From Leucocoprinus leucothites (Eukaryota; Basidiomycota; Agaricomycetes; Agaricales; Agaricaceae): a stretch of DNA of 64,000 nucleotides. Location: the NCBI GenBank assembly GCA_013368445.1, contig JAACJO010000024.1:310001-374000 (forward strand), read 5' to 3'. A program made the translations under genes and the position numbers. The notes beneath the pieces were generated by a model that was not told the origin of the DNA, did no database searches, and saw only the letters and a list, made by a program, of their open reading frames with translations. Shown piece after piece: positions 1 to 13,285 of the stretch. Each line of letters starts with the position of its first letter. The first letter of the stretch is position 1.

Positions 1-1095
<1,095 letters not shown>

Positions 1096-2631
1096 ATGCC
1101 CGTGGTCCCGCCGCCAGCAAAAATACTTGTCACCGGAGCCAATGGCTACATCGCCATCTGGGTTGTCCGGCTACTCCTTGAACAGGGATACTCCGTCAGA
1201 GGAACAGTTCGTACGGCTGATAAGGGAAAATATTTGACGGAGTACTTTGGAAAGAGGGGATTTGGGCCGGATAAACTTGAAGTTGTTGTTGTGAATGATA
1301 TCGCTAAGGTGAGCTTATGATGATTCTACTAAGCGTGCTTATCTCAACCGCGGTGTGAATAGGAAGGAGCATTCGATGAAGCAGTCAAGGGTGTCGATGC
1401 TATTGAGCATACCGCATCGCCTTTTGTTGCGAATATTGTCGATCCTCAAGGTACGCTCTTTATTTAACATTGTACTTTTCGTCGGGCTGACCGAATGATC
1501 ACTCAGGCTATATCAAACCTGCAGTCCAGGGGACTATCGGTATTATGCAAAGCGCTGTCAAACATGCGTACGTTTACATCACAGTTGTCTTTGTACCAAT
1601 ATCATATGTAACTGAGCATACGTGGATTTTATTCACAGACCAGGCGTCAAGCGTATCGTCATCACATCTTCTTGCGGAGCGGTCATGGCTCCCCCTTCCA
1701 AGCCTTCGATCTTTACGGAGAAAGACTGGAACATAGATTCTGTCAAAGAAGTAGAGGAGAAGGGCGTGGATGCTCAGCCTATGTCCAAGTATCGTGCTTC
1801 GAAGACTCTCGCAGAGAAAGGTTAGTTTGGTCGCTCACACTATATCCGATTTATTTCTCATCCCGATTATAGCTGCGTGGAAGTTCTACGAGGAAAACAA
1901 AGCTAATGTAAACTGGGAGCTAGTGGTGATCAACCCGCCATTCGTGAGTCGTCCACCACTGCACTCTTCCCTCACTTAACCTAACTCTTGGTGTTCGTTC
2001 TGACTGCTCTAGGTTTTTGGGGTAGGTTCTTCGCTACGCTCAAATCAGGTCCATACTCACGTGTACGCGCTCTACATTAGCCACCAATCCATGAAATCAC
2101 TGGTGGTCCCGCCAACCTGAACACCTCCCTCAAGGCATGGTACGACGCCATTGTCAGCGGTGGGCCGAAGACTCAAGAGTTCCTTTACACCTCGAATTCC
2201 TGGGTCGATGTGCGTGATACTGCATTGGGCCATATCTTGGCATTGCAGAAACAAGAAGCGGCTGGAGAGAGGATAATTGTGTGTTCTGGTAAGTCGTAGC
2301 ATAATAACTCGTTGCTTATGTCTAATCCATCACACTGTATACTAGGTGCCTATAATTGGCAAGAGTGGCGTACGTCTTCTTCCACTTTCTCCGTTTGTGG
2401 ATTATTCGAATTGATGAATTCGCTTTTTCTTACTAAGTGGACGTCGCGAGCACGATTCAACCATATCCACTTCCAAATCACCTCCCTGAGAAGGGTTTCC
2501 CTGGGCTTGAGACGACTTACATGATACAATACGATACGGCAAAAGAAAAGAGAATTTTAGGAATCAAATTAAAGACGAAGGAGGAAACTACCCGTGATAC
2601 GTTGGAGAATCTTGCGGCCAGAGGATGGTAA
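1096..2631 (+). CDS. NAD(P)-dependent SDR oxidoreductase (intact copy)
   Basis: Extended short-chain dehydrogenase/reductase of the dihydroflavonol reductase / cinnamoyl-CoA reductase / Gre2 aldehyde reductase group, which reduces carbonyl groups with NAD(P)H in the cytosol. The substrate cannot be told from sequence. Nine exons join in frame: 1096-1308, 1363-1450, 1507-1567, 1639-1820, 1873-1943, 2013-2021 (a 9-nt microexon, Val-Phe-Gly), 2081-2288, 2346-2369, 2438-2631, giving 349 aa. Near the N-terminus, VTGANGYIA is the Rossmann dinucleotide-binding motif. [11 protein letters not shown] supplies the catalytic Ser region and YRASK the catalytic Tyr-x-x-x-Lys. NPPFVFGPPIHEI and SWVDVRD follow, as in the family. 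The start is the ATG just before [13 protein letters not shown]; the upstream in-frame TTG adds nothing conserved. It is the only intact member of the three plus-strand copies (others near 8940 and 18040). Confidence 0.88.
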
Positions 2632-2844
2632 ACGGCGGTCTGGATGTATCATAACCAGCGATTTTAGAATAACGCGAGCACCTGGGTCATTGGAGGGCAA
2701 TGCCTCAGATAGCTTAGGCTGCTTATCAGACCTACATGCATGAACCATAGGACCTAGCGTTGTACATTACAAGGAATTGCAGTCTATTTATACAAACTGA
2801 GACCTAGAGATAGCGAACCCATATGAACTTGAAAACTATGTCCT

Positions 2845-5152
2845 TCAAAAGTCCCAGTTCCCGGAAAAAGATTTCTTGGTCCATGACTGTTTATTCGATA
2901 AATCATTTGATTTCTTCTGCAGGTCATCTTTTTTGCTCTTTGAGGATTCTCCCCTTTTCGCTGCAGCGCATGCTTGAGAGAAAACTATTTGTTCCTTGCT
3001 TGAACAGCGCCGCCACTGAAAATCACCTCTGGCATGAAGGGTAGGAAGGCTGAGCATATTCAAATATCGCCATTGATTCGGATGGAACTCTGGAGCAGGC
3101 AGAACCTGAAGTCTCTCGATCGAGCGACCGGGTACTGATGATAGTTGATTCGGCTGGAACCAAGGGATATCTGGAGTAGTCGAAGTCGTTAATATCTCGA
3201 TCAAACGACCAGGTACCGATGATAGGCCGTCGACTTCGTGCCAGAGCAGGTCCAGCATGTTTATATGCCCGAGGATATTCTGAAACTCAGGGTCCGATTG
3301 AATCTTCTCTACAATTTGTCGTATGTCAGAGATCAGTGAAGGTGTAGAACTCCACCCGGAGAACGTGAAACGCTTCTTCATTTCCTCTTTCCGGCGGCCG
3401 TGGGCTAACAGCTTCTCAGCGAGACGCGACAATGACATGTGCGAGGGCTGAGCTGTCCCAAGGTGATTTTGGGACTGAGAGGAGTAGCAAGCATGCTGTA
3501 GAATTTCCCGCTTAATAAAAGTCGCATGTTCTATCAGGTTGTGAATGAGACAATTTATACACTTGAGATGTTCTTTAGTAATTGTCAGTAGTAGGCTCCA
3601 GGTTAAGCAGGGCTACTGACCCGGAGTCTCATCTGTAACAGGGTAGAGGCTGTTGCCATGAGAGGGGCAGAGCTCTTCTAACTGAACGTGAAGTTATCAG
3701 CTGTCGAATACCCGGTGGGCGAGTTGAGTATTATTATACCTTGGAGGCGAGGTTTCTGAAGTACTCGATCTCGGTCGTTGCCTTGTCCCGAGCATTGCCC
3801 AGTGACTCATGAAGGTCACAAACTGGATGAAGCGCCTCCGTCGAATCCCTGAGGAGAAGTACAGCAGGTATATGCCATGTGATGTGGACATCTAACTTGA
3901 AGCGCAGTGCCACTAATTCATACGTGAAACCGAGAAGTTTGGTATATGACCTCATAACTTCATTAAATAGATGACTCGGAGCCGTGCTGGATTGAACATA
4001 TACCAGTGAAGGTTTCAACGTCCGAAGGAGGTATGTCATCAACGTACTGAAGGGGTTCTGCAAAGTATGCGGCGGCTGAAAGCACGTCCCGATTGAAGGC
4101 CAGAATGAATTCACCGTAAGACATATGGCCCCTCTCAATGTACCAGGTCGTCATGTCTACAAGATAGTTGTGCTTCCGACTTAGAACTCCATCTACGTCA
4201 ATACTTTTGAGTAGGGGGTGGCTGAAGATCCGCAAATGTGGCCCCAAGGGCTTGAACCATAGCCTTGCACAGATCCCAACCTATAGATCGGTGGAGAGTA
4301 CTATCAGCCTCTACATGTGCTTGAGAGAACCATTACCGACCAGAGCAATGAATCCGTCACATTCGGAAATTAGGCGACCATAGAGCTCTGTGTCTGGAGC
4401 CAAGGGACTCATGCTCCTGAGGCTCTCGTAGTGGTTCGCCTTCCACCAGGTCTTCAGACGAACTAGGCAGTCTTCAATCGGAAGAGCATTACGAGTAGAC
4501 AAAGAAGCAGGGTAGGATTTAAATTTGTCTTAGAAAAAGATATCGGTGAACTTGGATATGGTTCAGCATTTGTTTCGATGCTACTTACAGAGTTCATCCC
4601 GTACTTTGCCCTGGTTCGTTGCCTCAGCTAACGCAGCCTTTACCACTTCTAGCGGTAGCTCCATACATTTACGAAGCACCTTGTCACCGGAAAGTACCTT
4701 AACTATGAGTCACAAATGAAAGATAGCAGGTATGTATACCTCATTATCTGCAACCCGCATTTCCCGGTACGCTCCCATTGTATCTTCAATGGCATGCAAG
4801 ACATCATCACGGGGGTGAATCTTGATGCTCTCTGAGCTTCGGGAGGTTAAACTCTGTACGGCTTTGATGACGATGTCAGCAAGGGAGCATGATATATCCA
4901 TGAACCCAAGAACGTTAGTCACAAACTCCGTCAAGGAAGACGCAAGTTCCGGGAAACAGGGTTCGGGGTCCGGATTATAGCTTGATTATGCAGGAAGATC
5001 AGAGGCATAATACCCAGTGTATTGTGAAAAGAAACTTACTAATTCTGGCAGCTGGATACGAGAGAATAGACAACGATGTTGTAATACTCAATAACCTCCA
5101 ACAAAGCCTCGAGAGGACTTGAGCAAGCTTCAAGGGACATCGTAGTCGCCAT
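2845..5152 (-). CDS. Unrecognised 639-aa protein (intact copy)
   Basis: I do not recognise this protein. Eight exons join in frame: 5152-5040, 4980-4740, 4697-4589, 4528-4341, 4280-4048, 3986-3740, 3681-3621, 3572-2845. Their sum is exactly 640 codons including the stop. There is no signal peptide or obvious membrane segment. It looks helical and soluble, with leucine-rich stretches and well-kept Trp/Tyr-rich pieces such as RLKTWWKANHYESL and VDMTTWYIERGHMSYGEF. The C-terminus is basic and polar (AAAKRGESSKSKKDDLQKK). A short internal duplication, LSSVPGR(L/S)IE, occurs twice about 30 residues apart near residues 550-580 and is absent from the other two copies. A TATA-like element lies about 55 bp upstream. 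It converges with the SDR at 1096-2631, with about 210 bp between the 3' ends. Copies in units 2 and 3 carry stops, so this is the only candidate for function. Confidence 0.7.
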
Positions 5153-5727
5153 AATGAGAGGTTCAAGAGTAGGCAGAGGAAGAGGCTGTGAAGGATTCGC
5201 CTGCTCTTATATCAACAGGAGATTTAAATAGCCTGCGGGAAGCCTGGAGATTAATGAGCATTTTGCCGTGGAAGTAGGTATAGAACTGACACGACTGGAT
5301 CCAGAGTGATTGAGGGATGGGCGTCGTGACTTACGTGTTTCAGAGCTTGACACTCAGATCAGGGGGGCTGCGATCCAGCTCCAGTGCTCAGCACTGCGCT
5401 GGTCCGACACTGTTTTGTGTGGTATGATCTCATTATGTGGGCAGAAGGGCCCGTGCTGTTTTGGTTCTCCTCACAGAATAGGCAGCGGCGATTACAAGGT
5501 CGAAGGTGAATGATAATATGGAGTCACGACTATAGATAACTAAGTGTTCCCACACATCGCCATCCACTACTACTACTAGCCAAAGGCGGGACATCCCCAC
5601 ACTACCCAGCCTCAGAATCTTGGATCTTCATGAGTGGTCAATCCAGCAGCACAGCATCATGGAGTATCAGGCTCAACATTATACGGAACTTCATTGTGTT
5701 ACACAATCCTTGTATATTTAATAGCTC
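5153..5727. other. Spacer upstream of the 639-aa gene
   Basis: Apart from the TATA-like element near 5207 I see no gene. The right part matches the 3' flank of the SDR-prime gene in units 2 and 3, so it is unit sequence and not unique DNA. Confidence 0.5.
5205..5213 (-). promoter_or_regulatory. TATA-like element of the 639-aa gene
   Basis: GATATAAG on the minus strand about 55 bp upstream of the ATG at 5152. The corresponding sites in units 2 and 3 read TATAAGAGCAGG, so the element is conserved in position. Confidence 0.4.
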
Positions 5728-7685
5728 TCACCGCCCTCTCTCGACGAACTCCATCAAGGAATCCCATACAGCCTCCATCACCCAGCTATGTCATCCCTAG
5801 AATCTTCTCTTGTTTCTCGGTCTTAAAATGCAATAGGTACATCTCTCAAGGAATAACTCTGTGAAGGGGATGGCTCGGAAGTGGGAAAGGCTCAAGGCTA
5901 TTCCTTGTATCAACTAGACACAATGAGAAACATATCAGAATGCTTGTGATCCAACTGAGTTTATTACACCGAGAAGCGTACCTGTTATAACATTCGTGAT
6001 AATTATTTTGATGGATGGCGATAACGCTCGTACCAGCTGACGATTCGCTCCCCACCAGCGGCTTCTTCCTGTAATGTTGGTATGTGTGCGAATGCCAAGT
6101 CGCGAATGTCAACCCAGACAGATGCATAATATAGTTAATTCTTGGATGTAGAAGTAGTGTTCATAATGGCATCATATAGCCATCTCTGGGGGACATTGAG
6201 GCTGGTGGGACCACCCCTGACTTCCTGTATGCAAGGCTACAAGATAATCTGGGCATGATTGTCATGAACCCTCGAGCAGCTGTTTACGCCAAATACCTAG
6301 AGATAAAATATGAGTACAAGGGTGTATGGGAGGAGTACTGCGATTGCTGAATATAGGAGAGTTGATCACAACAAGGTCCCAGTTAATACTTGATTGGTGG
6401 TCCAAATTTATAGGCAACTATCGATCTATGGAGGAAAAACCAAGAGAACCTGAAAAAGCGAAGCACACACTTCTCTCAGAAACAGATTTCGAGGCATGAT
6501 ATCCCGACGCAGGTTTTGCACTGACTCCATTCCGTTTGATGTCCTCAGACATCATTCCAGTCTTCCTCTGAGAAAACTGTCGGTTCACTGCACCTAGTCA
6601 TGATTGAGGCACCTGAGGAAGTCAAGGCGATGCGTTTGACACTCGATCTGTGGATTTCTGCTGATCAACCAGCACAGGCTTGAAATAATGAGGGTACTCT
6701 ATCAGATTCTGATATCAGAAACTGCCTAACAAATATGGGCCCTCATGCCTCAGATGTAAAAGAACCATAGAAAACAACAATGAACGAAGTAAATGGCCGA
6801 AGTGAGATCAAATACAGACCAATCTAGAAAGACAAATAAATTTAAGATTGAGGATGGACCGACTACATGCAAACAAACTTAAATACGGAAGAAGAGCCAT
6901 CTCGACAGAAAAGATCAAAAAGACATGGTTGGGATTAGTACACAATAAAAATGATCTACCAACAGATTGGCTCACAAAGCCCAGGGTTTTAGTGAGTATA
7001 TGGCTTAGGTTCCCAACCTAGGATGGAGTCTCACATCACCTTCAAAGAAGGAGTGGATGAAGCATTTCCCTGGCGATGGCTTGATTACTGACCTTCGAGT
7101 TACGAAGCACCAGTGGGACGGAAGAGCTAACGTGGTTAGCTGCGACCGCCCTATGCTCTACCAAATAATAATAATAATAATAATGAGGGTAATATAGTGT
7201 ATCCATATTCAAGCTCAAGAATGCTTTGAAGAATCCCAATGGTTCCTTGCACAGCAGATTTCATGGATTCTGGTTGATGAGTATTGTCAGCATCAAATTT
7301 GGCACATGGCACATATATGCGAGAAATGTCCAATACCCTGAGGGTTCGCAACTTCAGATGCAACAGGCACTGCTTTATGCTCGATTGCATCGACTCCTTT
7401 AATTGACTCATCACGCCCCTGGCCAAATTTAAATCAACTCTAGTTGTAACGGCAATTGTCAATTCAGCGCACCTTGGTGGTGTCTTTAACGACTACAACC
7501 TTGAATCTATCCAGCTGAAAGCCTCATTTCCCAAAATATTCTGTCAAATATTTACATTTATTCTCGGAGTAAGCTGTTCCCCGTACACGATAGCCCTGCT
7601 AGGATATTGTTTGAGCAATTCATACGGTAATGCAACTATTGGCGCCAGTTATCAAAACTTTACTGGGAGTCACTACAATAGTCAT
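5728..7685 (-). pseudogene. SDR-prime pseudogene, unit 1
   Basis: Decayed copy of the intact SDR at 22197-23712. The ATG position is 7685 and the stop equivalent is near 5728. Exon 1 still aligns (ATGACTATTGTAGTGACTCC and onward) but has in-frame stops and a damaged Rossmann motif. A later exon keeps QGTIGILQS. Length is 1,958 bp against 1,516 bp for the intact copy, mostly because of an inserted element at 6697-7191. Many differences from the intact copy are C-to-T or G-to-A. Confidence 0.8.
6697..7191 (+). mobile_element. Retroposon-like insertion with (AAT)n tail
   Basis: Absent from the equivalent place in units 2 and 3. It is flanked by the 13-bp direct repeat AATAATGAGGGTA (6684-6696 and 7179-7191), which I read as a target-site duplication. 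Its right end runs into an (AAT)n tract (about 7163-7183), as seen at the 3' end of some fungal LINE- or SINE-derived elements. I cannot find a clear reverse transcriptase in the roughly 480 bp, so it would be a heavily 5'-truncated LINE or a SINE. It interrupts an intron of the unit 1 SDR-prime copy. Confidence 0.5.
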
Positions 7686-7735
7686 CGTGGAGCAGCAAAG
7701 AGGTGGTCAATTTAGGCAGCATAAAACTGGCTAGC

Positions 7736-7746
7736 TCATATATCTA
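7736..7746 (-). promoter_or_regulatory. TATA-like element, unit 1 SDR-prime
   Basis: Minus-strand GATATATGAG about 55 bp upstream of the SDR-prime start. It matches the position of better TATA boxes in units 2 (16169) and 3 (23769). Confidence 0.4.
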
Positions 7747-8575
7747 CTGGTCATATAGGGTCATATTAATGGAGGGGGTGATGATCACTGCATACATATA
7801 CAGGTGACCAGACAAGGTGGCAGCTTTGACAAGTGAGGTCGGTGTATCGACCAATCGAACAGCTGATCATGCTTATTGAGTCAACAACTTGATCCATTTT
7901 CAGTGAGAGGTTCTGCAGGACACTGAATGGACATACCTTGAAAATGCCTCAGCTGTTGACATCAGTATCCAGAGGGCAAGAGAAACTGAGTAAGCACTGG
8001 TGATCACTATAGATGCAGGGTTTGCTTCACAGCTCCTGAGACCAGAGAAAAGCAAACTCCTTCCTCACCAGACTGGGATAGGGAATGGCCACCATGTTGT
8101 ATATGGTGATAGCTCATACTGTTGCAACCAGGTAGGACCGGGGGTTGTATTGTTGATATGGCCACAAGCCGAAGAGCAAGACATGACAAGGAATTTTAGA
8201 TAGAACATCAGAGGTTGGGACCCATGGAAGACTCGTCATAAAAACATGTGCTGTTAATTATTGTTGTCCATACTAGCATAATGTAGAATTCTGATTTGGG
8301 CCTCTTCCCATATTTTCGTAGAGAACCCATCTTCGATGTCCATGTCTGGGCATAATGTGGACAGAAAATGGAGTCTTGAGGAGTGGGGGGTAAGCTTTGG
8401 TGGCAGAACATTTTTAAATGATATAAAAATTGAAGGGCAGAAGTCCAGAGATAATAAAAGAGGAATGGGCAGAGAGAGGCCTTTGCCAGTCTGGGACCTT
8501 ACCCAGCAGGATGCAATCACGTGATATAGGATATATTTGGACGATTAGCGCTCACTCCTGCCTCCTGTGACATCT
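7747..8575. other. Unit 1 tail spacer
   Basis: No gene that I can support. 8210-8540 matches 17330-17660 (unit 2), including AGAGAACCCATCTTCGATGTC and a short CACGTGA motif near the end. 7800-8150 matches the spacers at about 16270-16600 and 23860-24180. Short open frames here are not conserved between units. Confidence 0.5.
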
Positions 8576-8939
8576 GCACTCTTCAAGTGAGCCAACCTTG
8601 TACAATTGTCCAGTCAGTTTTAGTATGCCCTCTGTTTTGATTGACTCACTAATATCTGACCTTAGTTATGGGTAGGCTTGGTCTATCCACAGCATTGTCA
8701 CAGTTCTTTTCCTCTCACCTGAAGCCCTCTGTTGACCACCCAGCTGTGCCTAGACTCAGTCTTCCAGTAGACCACCAATCAACGACTCAGAAACATACCT
8801 ATGGTTGTTTGTCATTCGTACAGCACCCACTGTATCTCAGCCACCATGACTCTCCTCCTTTCCCATAACCTGGTGGATAGATATACATATGGGTGTTAGT
8901 ATCTTTTCCAGCCATGGTCGCTCTTGACCTCCTACCTCA

Positions 8940-10350
8940 ATCCTTGAAAAGGCGTAATCCATCAAAGGAACAAGATGTACAGCTTGTAAGGGGAAACATT
9001 TGATGGATTACTTTGGAAAAGGGGGTTTGGCCCAGATGAACTTGAGGTTGTTGTGAATGATATTGGTAAGGTGTGCTCATGATAATTGTATGAAAATTGC
9101 TTATCTCAAACATGGTGTGAATAGGAAGGAGCATTCAATGAAGCAGTCAAGGGTGCCGATGCTATTGAGCATTTTGTATTGCCTTTTGTTGCGAATATCG
9201 TCAATCCTCAGGGTACACTCTTTCCTTAAAACCATACTTTTTGTCAGGCTGACCGAATGATTACTCAGGCCATATCAAACCTGCAGATAAGGGAATTCTT
9301 GATATTCTGCAAAGTGGTGTCAATCATGTGTATGCTTGCATCCACTTTATCTTTGTCCTAATATTGAATTCAATTACAGGTCAGGTATTAAGCATGTCAT
9401 CAGAACATCTTATAAAGTGATGCTAGCACCCCCTTCCAAGCTGTCGATATTTATGGAGAACTGTCAAAGAGATAGAGGAGAAGGGTGTGGATGCTCAGCC
9501 TATGTCCAGGTATCGAACTTTGAAGGCTCTTGCAGAAAAAGGCTAGTTTCATCACCCACACTTTATCTGCTCATATGCTCATGTCTATTACAGCCGCATG
9601 GGAGTTCTATGATGAAAAAAAAGTCAATATAAACTGGGGCCAGTGGTGATCCACCCCCCATTTGTAATTAGTCCATTGTTGCATCAGCTTCCTTCACTTA
9701 ACCTAGCTCTCGGTGTTTGTTCTGACTGCTCTAAGTCTTCAGGGTAAGTTACTCGTTATACCCAAATCAACTCCATACTCACGTGTATATGCTTTACCTT
9801 AGTCACCAATCCATGAAATCACTGGTAGGCCTACTGCCCAGAACACCTCTCTCAAGGTATGGTACAATGCCATTGTTGGTGCTGGACCAATGACTCAAGA
9901 GTCTCTTTACCCCTCGAATTCCTGGGTTGATGTGTGTGTCACCCCGTTGGGTCATATCTGGCACTACAGAAACAAGAAGCAGCTGGAGAGAAGATAATTG
10001 AATGTTCCGGTAAGTTGTGGCATAATAAATTGTCGATTTATGCCTAATCCATATCATTGTATACTAGGCGCCTACAATTGGCAAGAGGGGCATACGTCTT
10101 CTACTTTCTCCTTTTGTGGGTTATTTGAACTAACGGATTCACCTTTTCTCACTAAATGGACATCACGAACATGATTCAGCCTTATCCACTTCCAACTCAC
10201 CTCGCTGAGAAGGGTTTCCCTGGTCTTGAGACGACTTACATGATACAATATGACCCGTCAAAAGAGAAGAGAGTTCTGGAAATCAATCTAAAGACAAAGG
10301 AGGAAACTAGCCATGATAAGTTGGAAAATATTGTGGCTAGAGGATGGTAA
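8940..10350 (+). pseudogene. SDR pseudogene, unit 2
   Basis: Copy of the gene at 1096-2631. The first part of exon 1, with the start codon and the nucleotide-binding motif, is deleted: sequence jumps from the 5' flank straight to the equivalent of residue 30. Later exons are readable ([20 protein letters not shown] near the end) but contain frameshifts and lost motifs, and the region equivalent to YRASK reads YRTLK. The 3' exon (10156-10350) is still open. Confidence 0.85.
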
Positions 10351-10560
10351 GCAACAATATAGATGTATTATAGCCAGTGGTTTTAGAACAACACGAGCAC
10401 CTGGATCATTGGAAAGTAGTGCCTCAGATAGCATAGGCTACTGGTCAGGTCTTAAATGCATGAACCATAGGACCTAGCATAATATGTTACAAGGGGTTAT
10501 GGTCTATCTCTACTATTTGAGGCCTAGAAAGATGGCAAGCCCATATCAAAGTTATGTCCC

Positions 10561-12802
10561 TCAAAAATACCATTTTCCAGACAAAGATTTGTGGGTCGTT
10601 GGCTGCTTATTTGATGAGTGATTTGATTTCTTCTCCAAGTCATCTTTTTTGCCTTTTGAGGATTCTCCCCTCTTCATGGCAGCACATGCCTGAGAGAAAA
10701 TTATTTGTTCCTTATTTGAGCAGCGCCCCCAATGAAACAGAACTCTGACACCCACACTACAAAAGGAATATGTAGATTGCCGAACCAGCTTGAACCAAGG
10801 AATATCTGGAGTGGTTGAAGTTGTTGGTATCTTGATCAAACGACTGGGTACCAACAATAAGCTGTCAACCTCATGCCGGAGGAGGTCCAGCAGATTGAAA
10901 TGTTCAAGGAGATGCTGAAATGCAGAGTCCAACTGAATTTCCTTCAGAATTCATGGTAGGTCAGATATCAATGAAGATATAGAATCCCGGAAGACTGTGA
11001 GCCGCGTCTGCATAATCACTTCTGCAGAGCTCTGGGATAACAGCCTCTCGGTGAGATGCAACAATGGTGTTTGCAATGGTTGAGCTGTCTCAAGACGATC
11101 TTGGGACTGAGAGGGATAGCAAGCATTCTGTGTAAATTTGCACTCAATACAAGCCGCATGCTCAATAAGGTTGTGAATGAGACAGTTTATACACTCCAGG
11201 TGTTCTTTGGCAAGTGTCAGTAATAGATTCAGTTTAAAGGTTGGGCTACTGACCCGGAGTCTCCTCGGTTGCAGGGTAGATGCTATTACCATGAGAGGGG
11301 TAGACCTCTTTTAACTAAATGTCGAATCATCAACCATGAAATCCCCAGCAAATGAGTTAAGGATTATTATACCTGAGAGGTAAGGTCCTTGAATTGCTCT
11401 ATCTCAGTTGTTGCCTTGTCCCAGCATTGACCAAAGACTCATGGAGGTCAGAAACCAGCTGAAGCACCTTCATCGGATCCTTGAGGAGGAGTGCGGCAGG
11501 TATACGCCATGTGACGTAGACGTCCAGCTTATAACGCAGTACCAATAATTCATATGTAAACCTGAGAATTTTGGTATATGAACCAATAGCTTGATTAAAT
11601 AAATGACTTGAAGTCATACTGGATTGAGTATAGATCAGTAAAGGCTTCAACATCTGAAGGTATATATATCAACATACAGAAGGGGTTCTGCAAAGTACAC
11701 AATGACCGAAAGCACATCTTGGTCGAAGACCATGTCCAATTCTTCACAAGACATATGGCCACTCTCGATGTACCAGATCGCCATGTCTACAAGACGGTTG
11801 TTCTTCTGACTTAGAACTTCATCTTCTACCATCTCTTTATTGACATTTTCGAATAGGGGGTGACTGAAGATCCGCAAATGTTGCCCCCAGGACTTGAACC
11901 ACAGTCTTGCACAGATTCCAACCTATAGATTGGTGGAGAATACTGTCAGCCTCTACATCTGCTTGAGAGAACCATTACAGACCTGAGCAATGAGCTCTTC
12001 ACATTCGGAAATCAGACAATCACAGAGCTCTGTGTTTGGAGGCAAGGGACCTGCGCTCCTGAGGCTCTCATAGTACTTTGCCCCCCACCAGGTCTTCATG
12101 CGAACTAGACAGTCTTCAATTGGAAGAGCATTACGAGTAGACAAGGAAGCAAGGTAGGATTTGAAACATTCTTGAAACAAGACATTGGTGAACTTGGATA
12201 TAGTTAAACACTTGCCACAATACTACTTACTGAGTTTGTACCATGCTTTGATGCTCTTGTTTGTTCTCTCAGCTAGTGCAGCCTTCACCATCTCTAGCGG
12301 TAGCTCCATACATTTACAAAGTACCTTGTAACTGGAAAACACCTTAACCGTGAGTCACAAATGAAATATAGCAGATATATATACCTCATTATCTGCATTC
12401 CACATTTCCTGGCATGCACCCATTGTATCTTCAATCACATGCAAGACATCATCATAGGGGTGAATATCTGTGCTCACCAAGCTTTGGGAGGTTAAGCTCT
12501 GTAAAGCCTTGATGATGGCATCTGCAAGGGAGCATGACACATCCATGAAGCCAAGAAACTTGATTGCAAACTCCGTCGAGGAAGATGCAAGTTCTGGGAA
12601 GCAGATTTCGGAGTCCACATGATGAGAGAGACTCATGGATTCACAACCGCTTGAATATTCAGGCAGATCAGAGGTGTAATACCCAAGTTTGTAATGTGAA
12701 AAGAAACTCACTGATCCTTGGCACTGGACATGAGAGAGTGGACAATGATGTTGTAGTCCTCCATAACCTCTAAGAAAGCTTTGAGTGGTGTTGTAGTTGC
12801 CA
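10561..12802 (-). pseudogene. 639-aa protein pseudogene, unit 2
   Basis: Copy of the gene at 2845-5152 with the same exon layout, starting at the ATG at 12802. The last exon has an in-frame TGA near 10952, where the unit 1 gene has a sense codon of the segment IRQIVEK. The segment after VPSRLIKIP has also lost the internal duplication and part of the following sequence. Early exons remain largely open, so a truncated product is conceivable. Confidence 0.75.
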
Positions 12803-13285
12803 TAATGTGAGGTTCCGGGGTGAGCAGAGCAAGAGGCCATGATGGACCTACCTGCTCTTATACCGCTGGGAGGATTCGGAGATTGATGGGACATATTGCT
12901 GTGTAAGTAAGTATAGAACTGACATGATTCGCATGACTGACGAAGTTAAAGTGATTGATGACTGGAGCATTGCAGTACTGAATGTTCCCACACATCGCTA
13001 TGGAGCCAAATAGCAGGATATCCCACACTACATATTTGGCCCAAGAACTTTGGCTCTTCATGAGTAGACGATTCAAGAGCGATCTGAGTAATTGTAAAAG
13101 CTGTCAAGTCGATCCCCAAAGGATTTCAGGTGCTGCTAGCTCTTTTTTCGAATGTCAACTACGAGCTAGGGTCCAGACTCACCCTAGCTCGCTGGCTTCA
13201 ATTCCCAAAGGCATTTTACAGCACCATGCGAATATCCAGCTCAACATTCCACCAATTTTCATTATGCTACACAGCCTTTGGGCAT
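12803..13285. other. Spacer, unit 2
   Basis: No gene seen. About 13070-13230 has no match at the same place in unit 1 and may be a small insertion or be deleted there. The rest follows the unit pattern. Confidence 0.4.
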
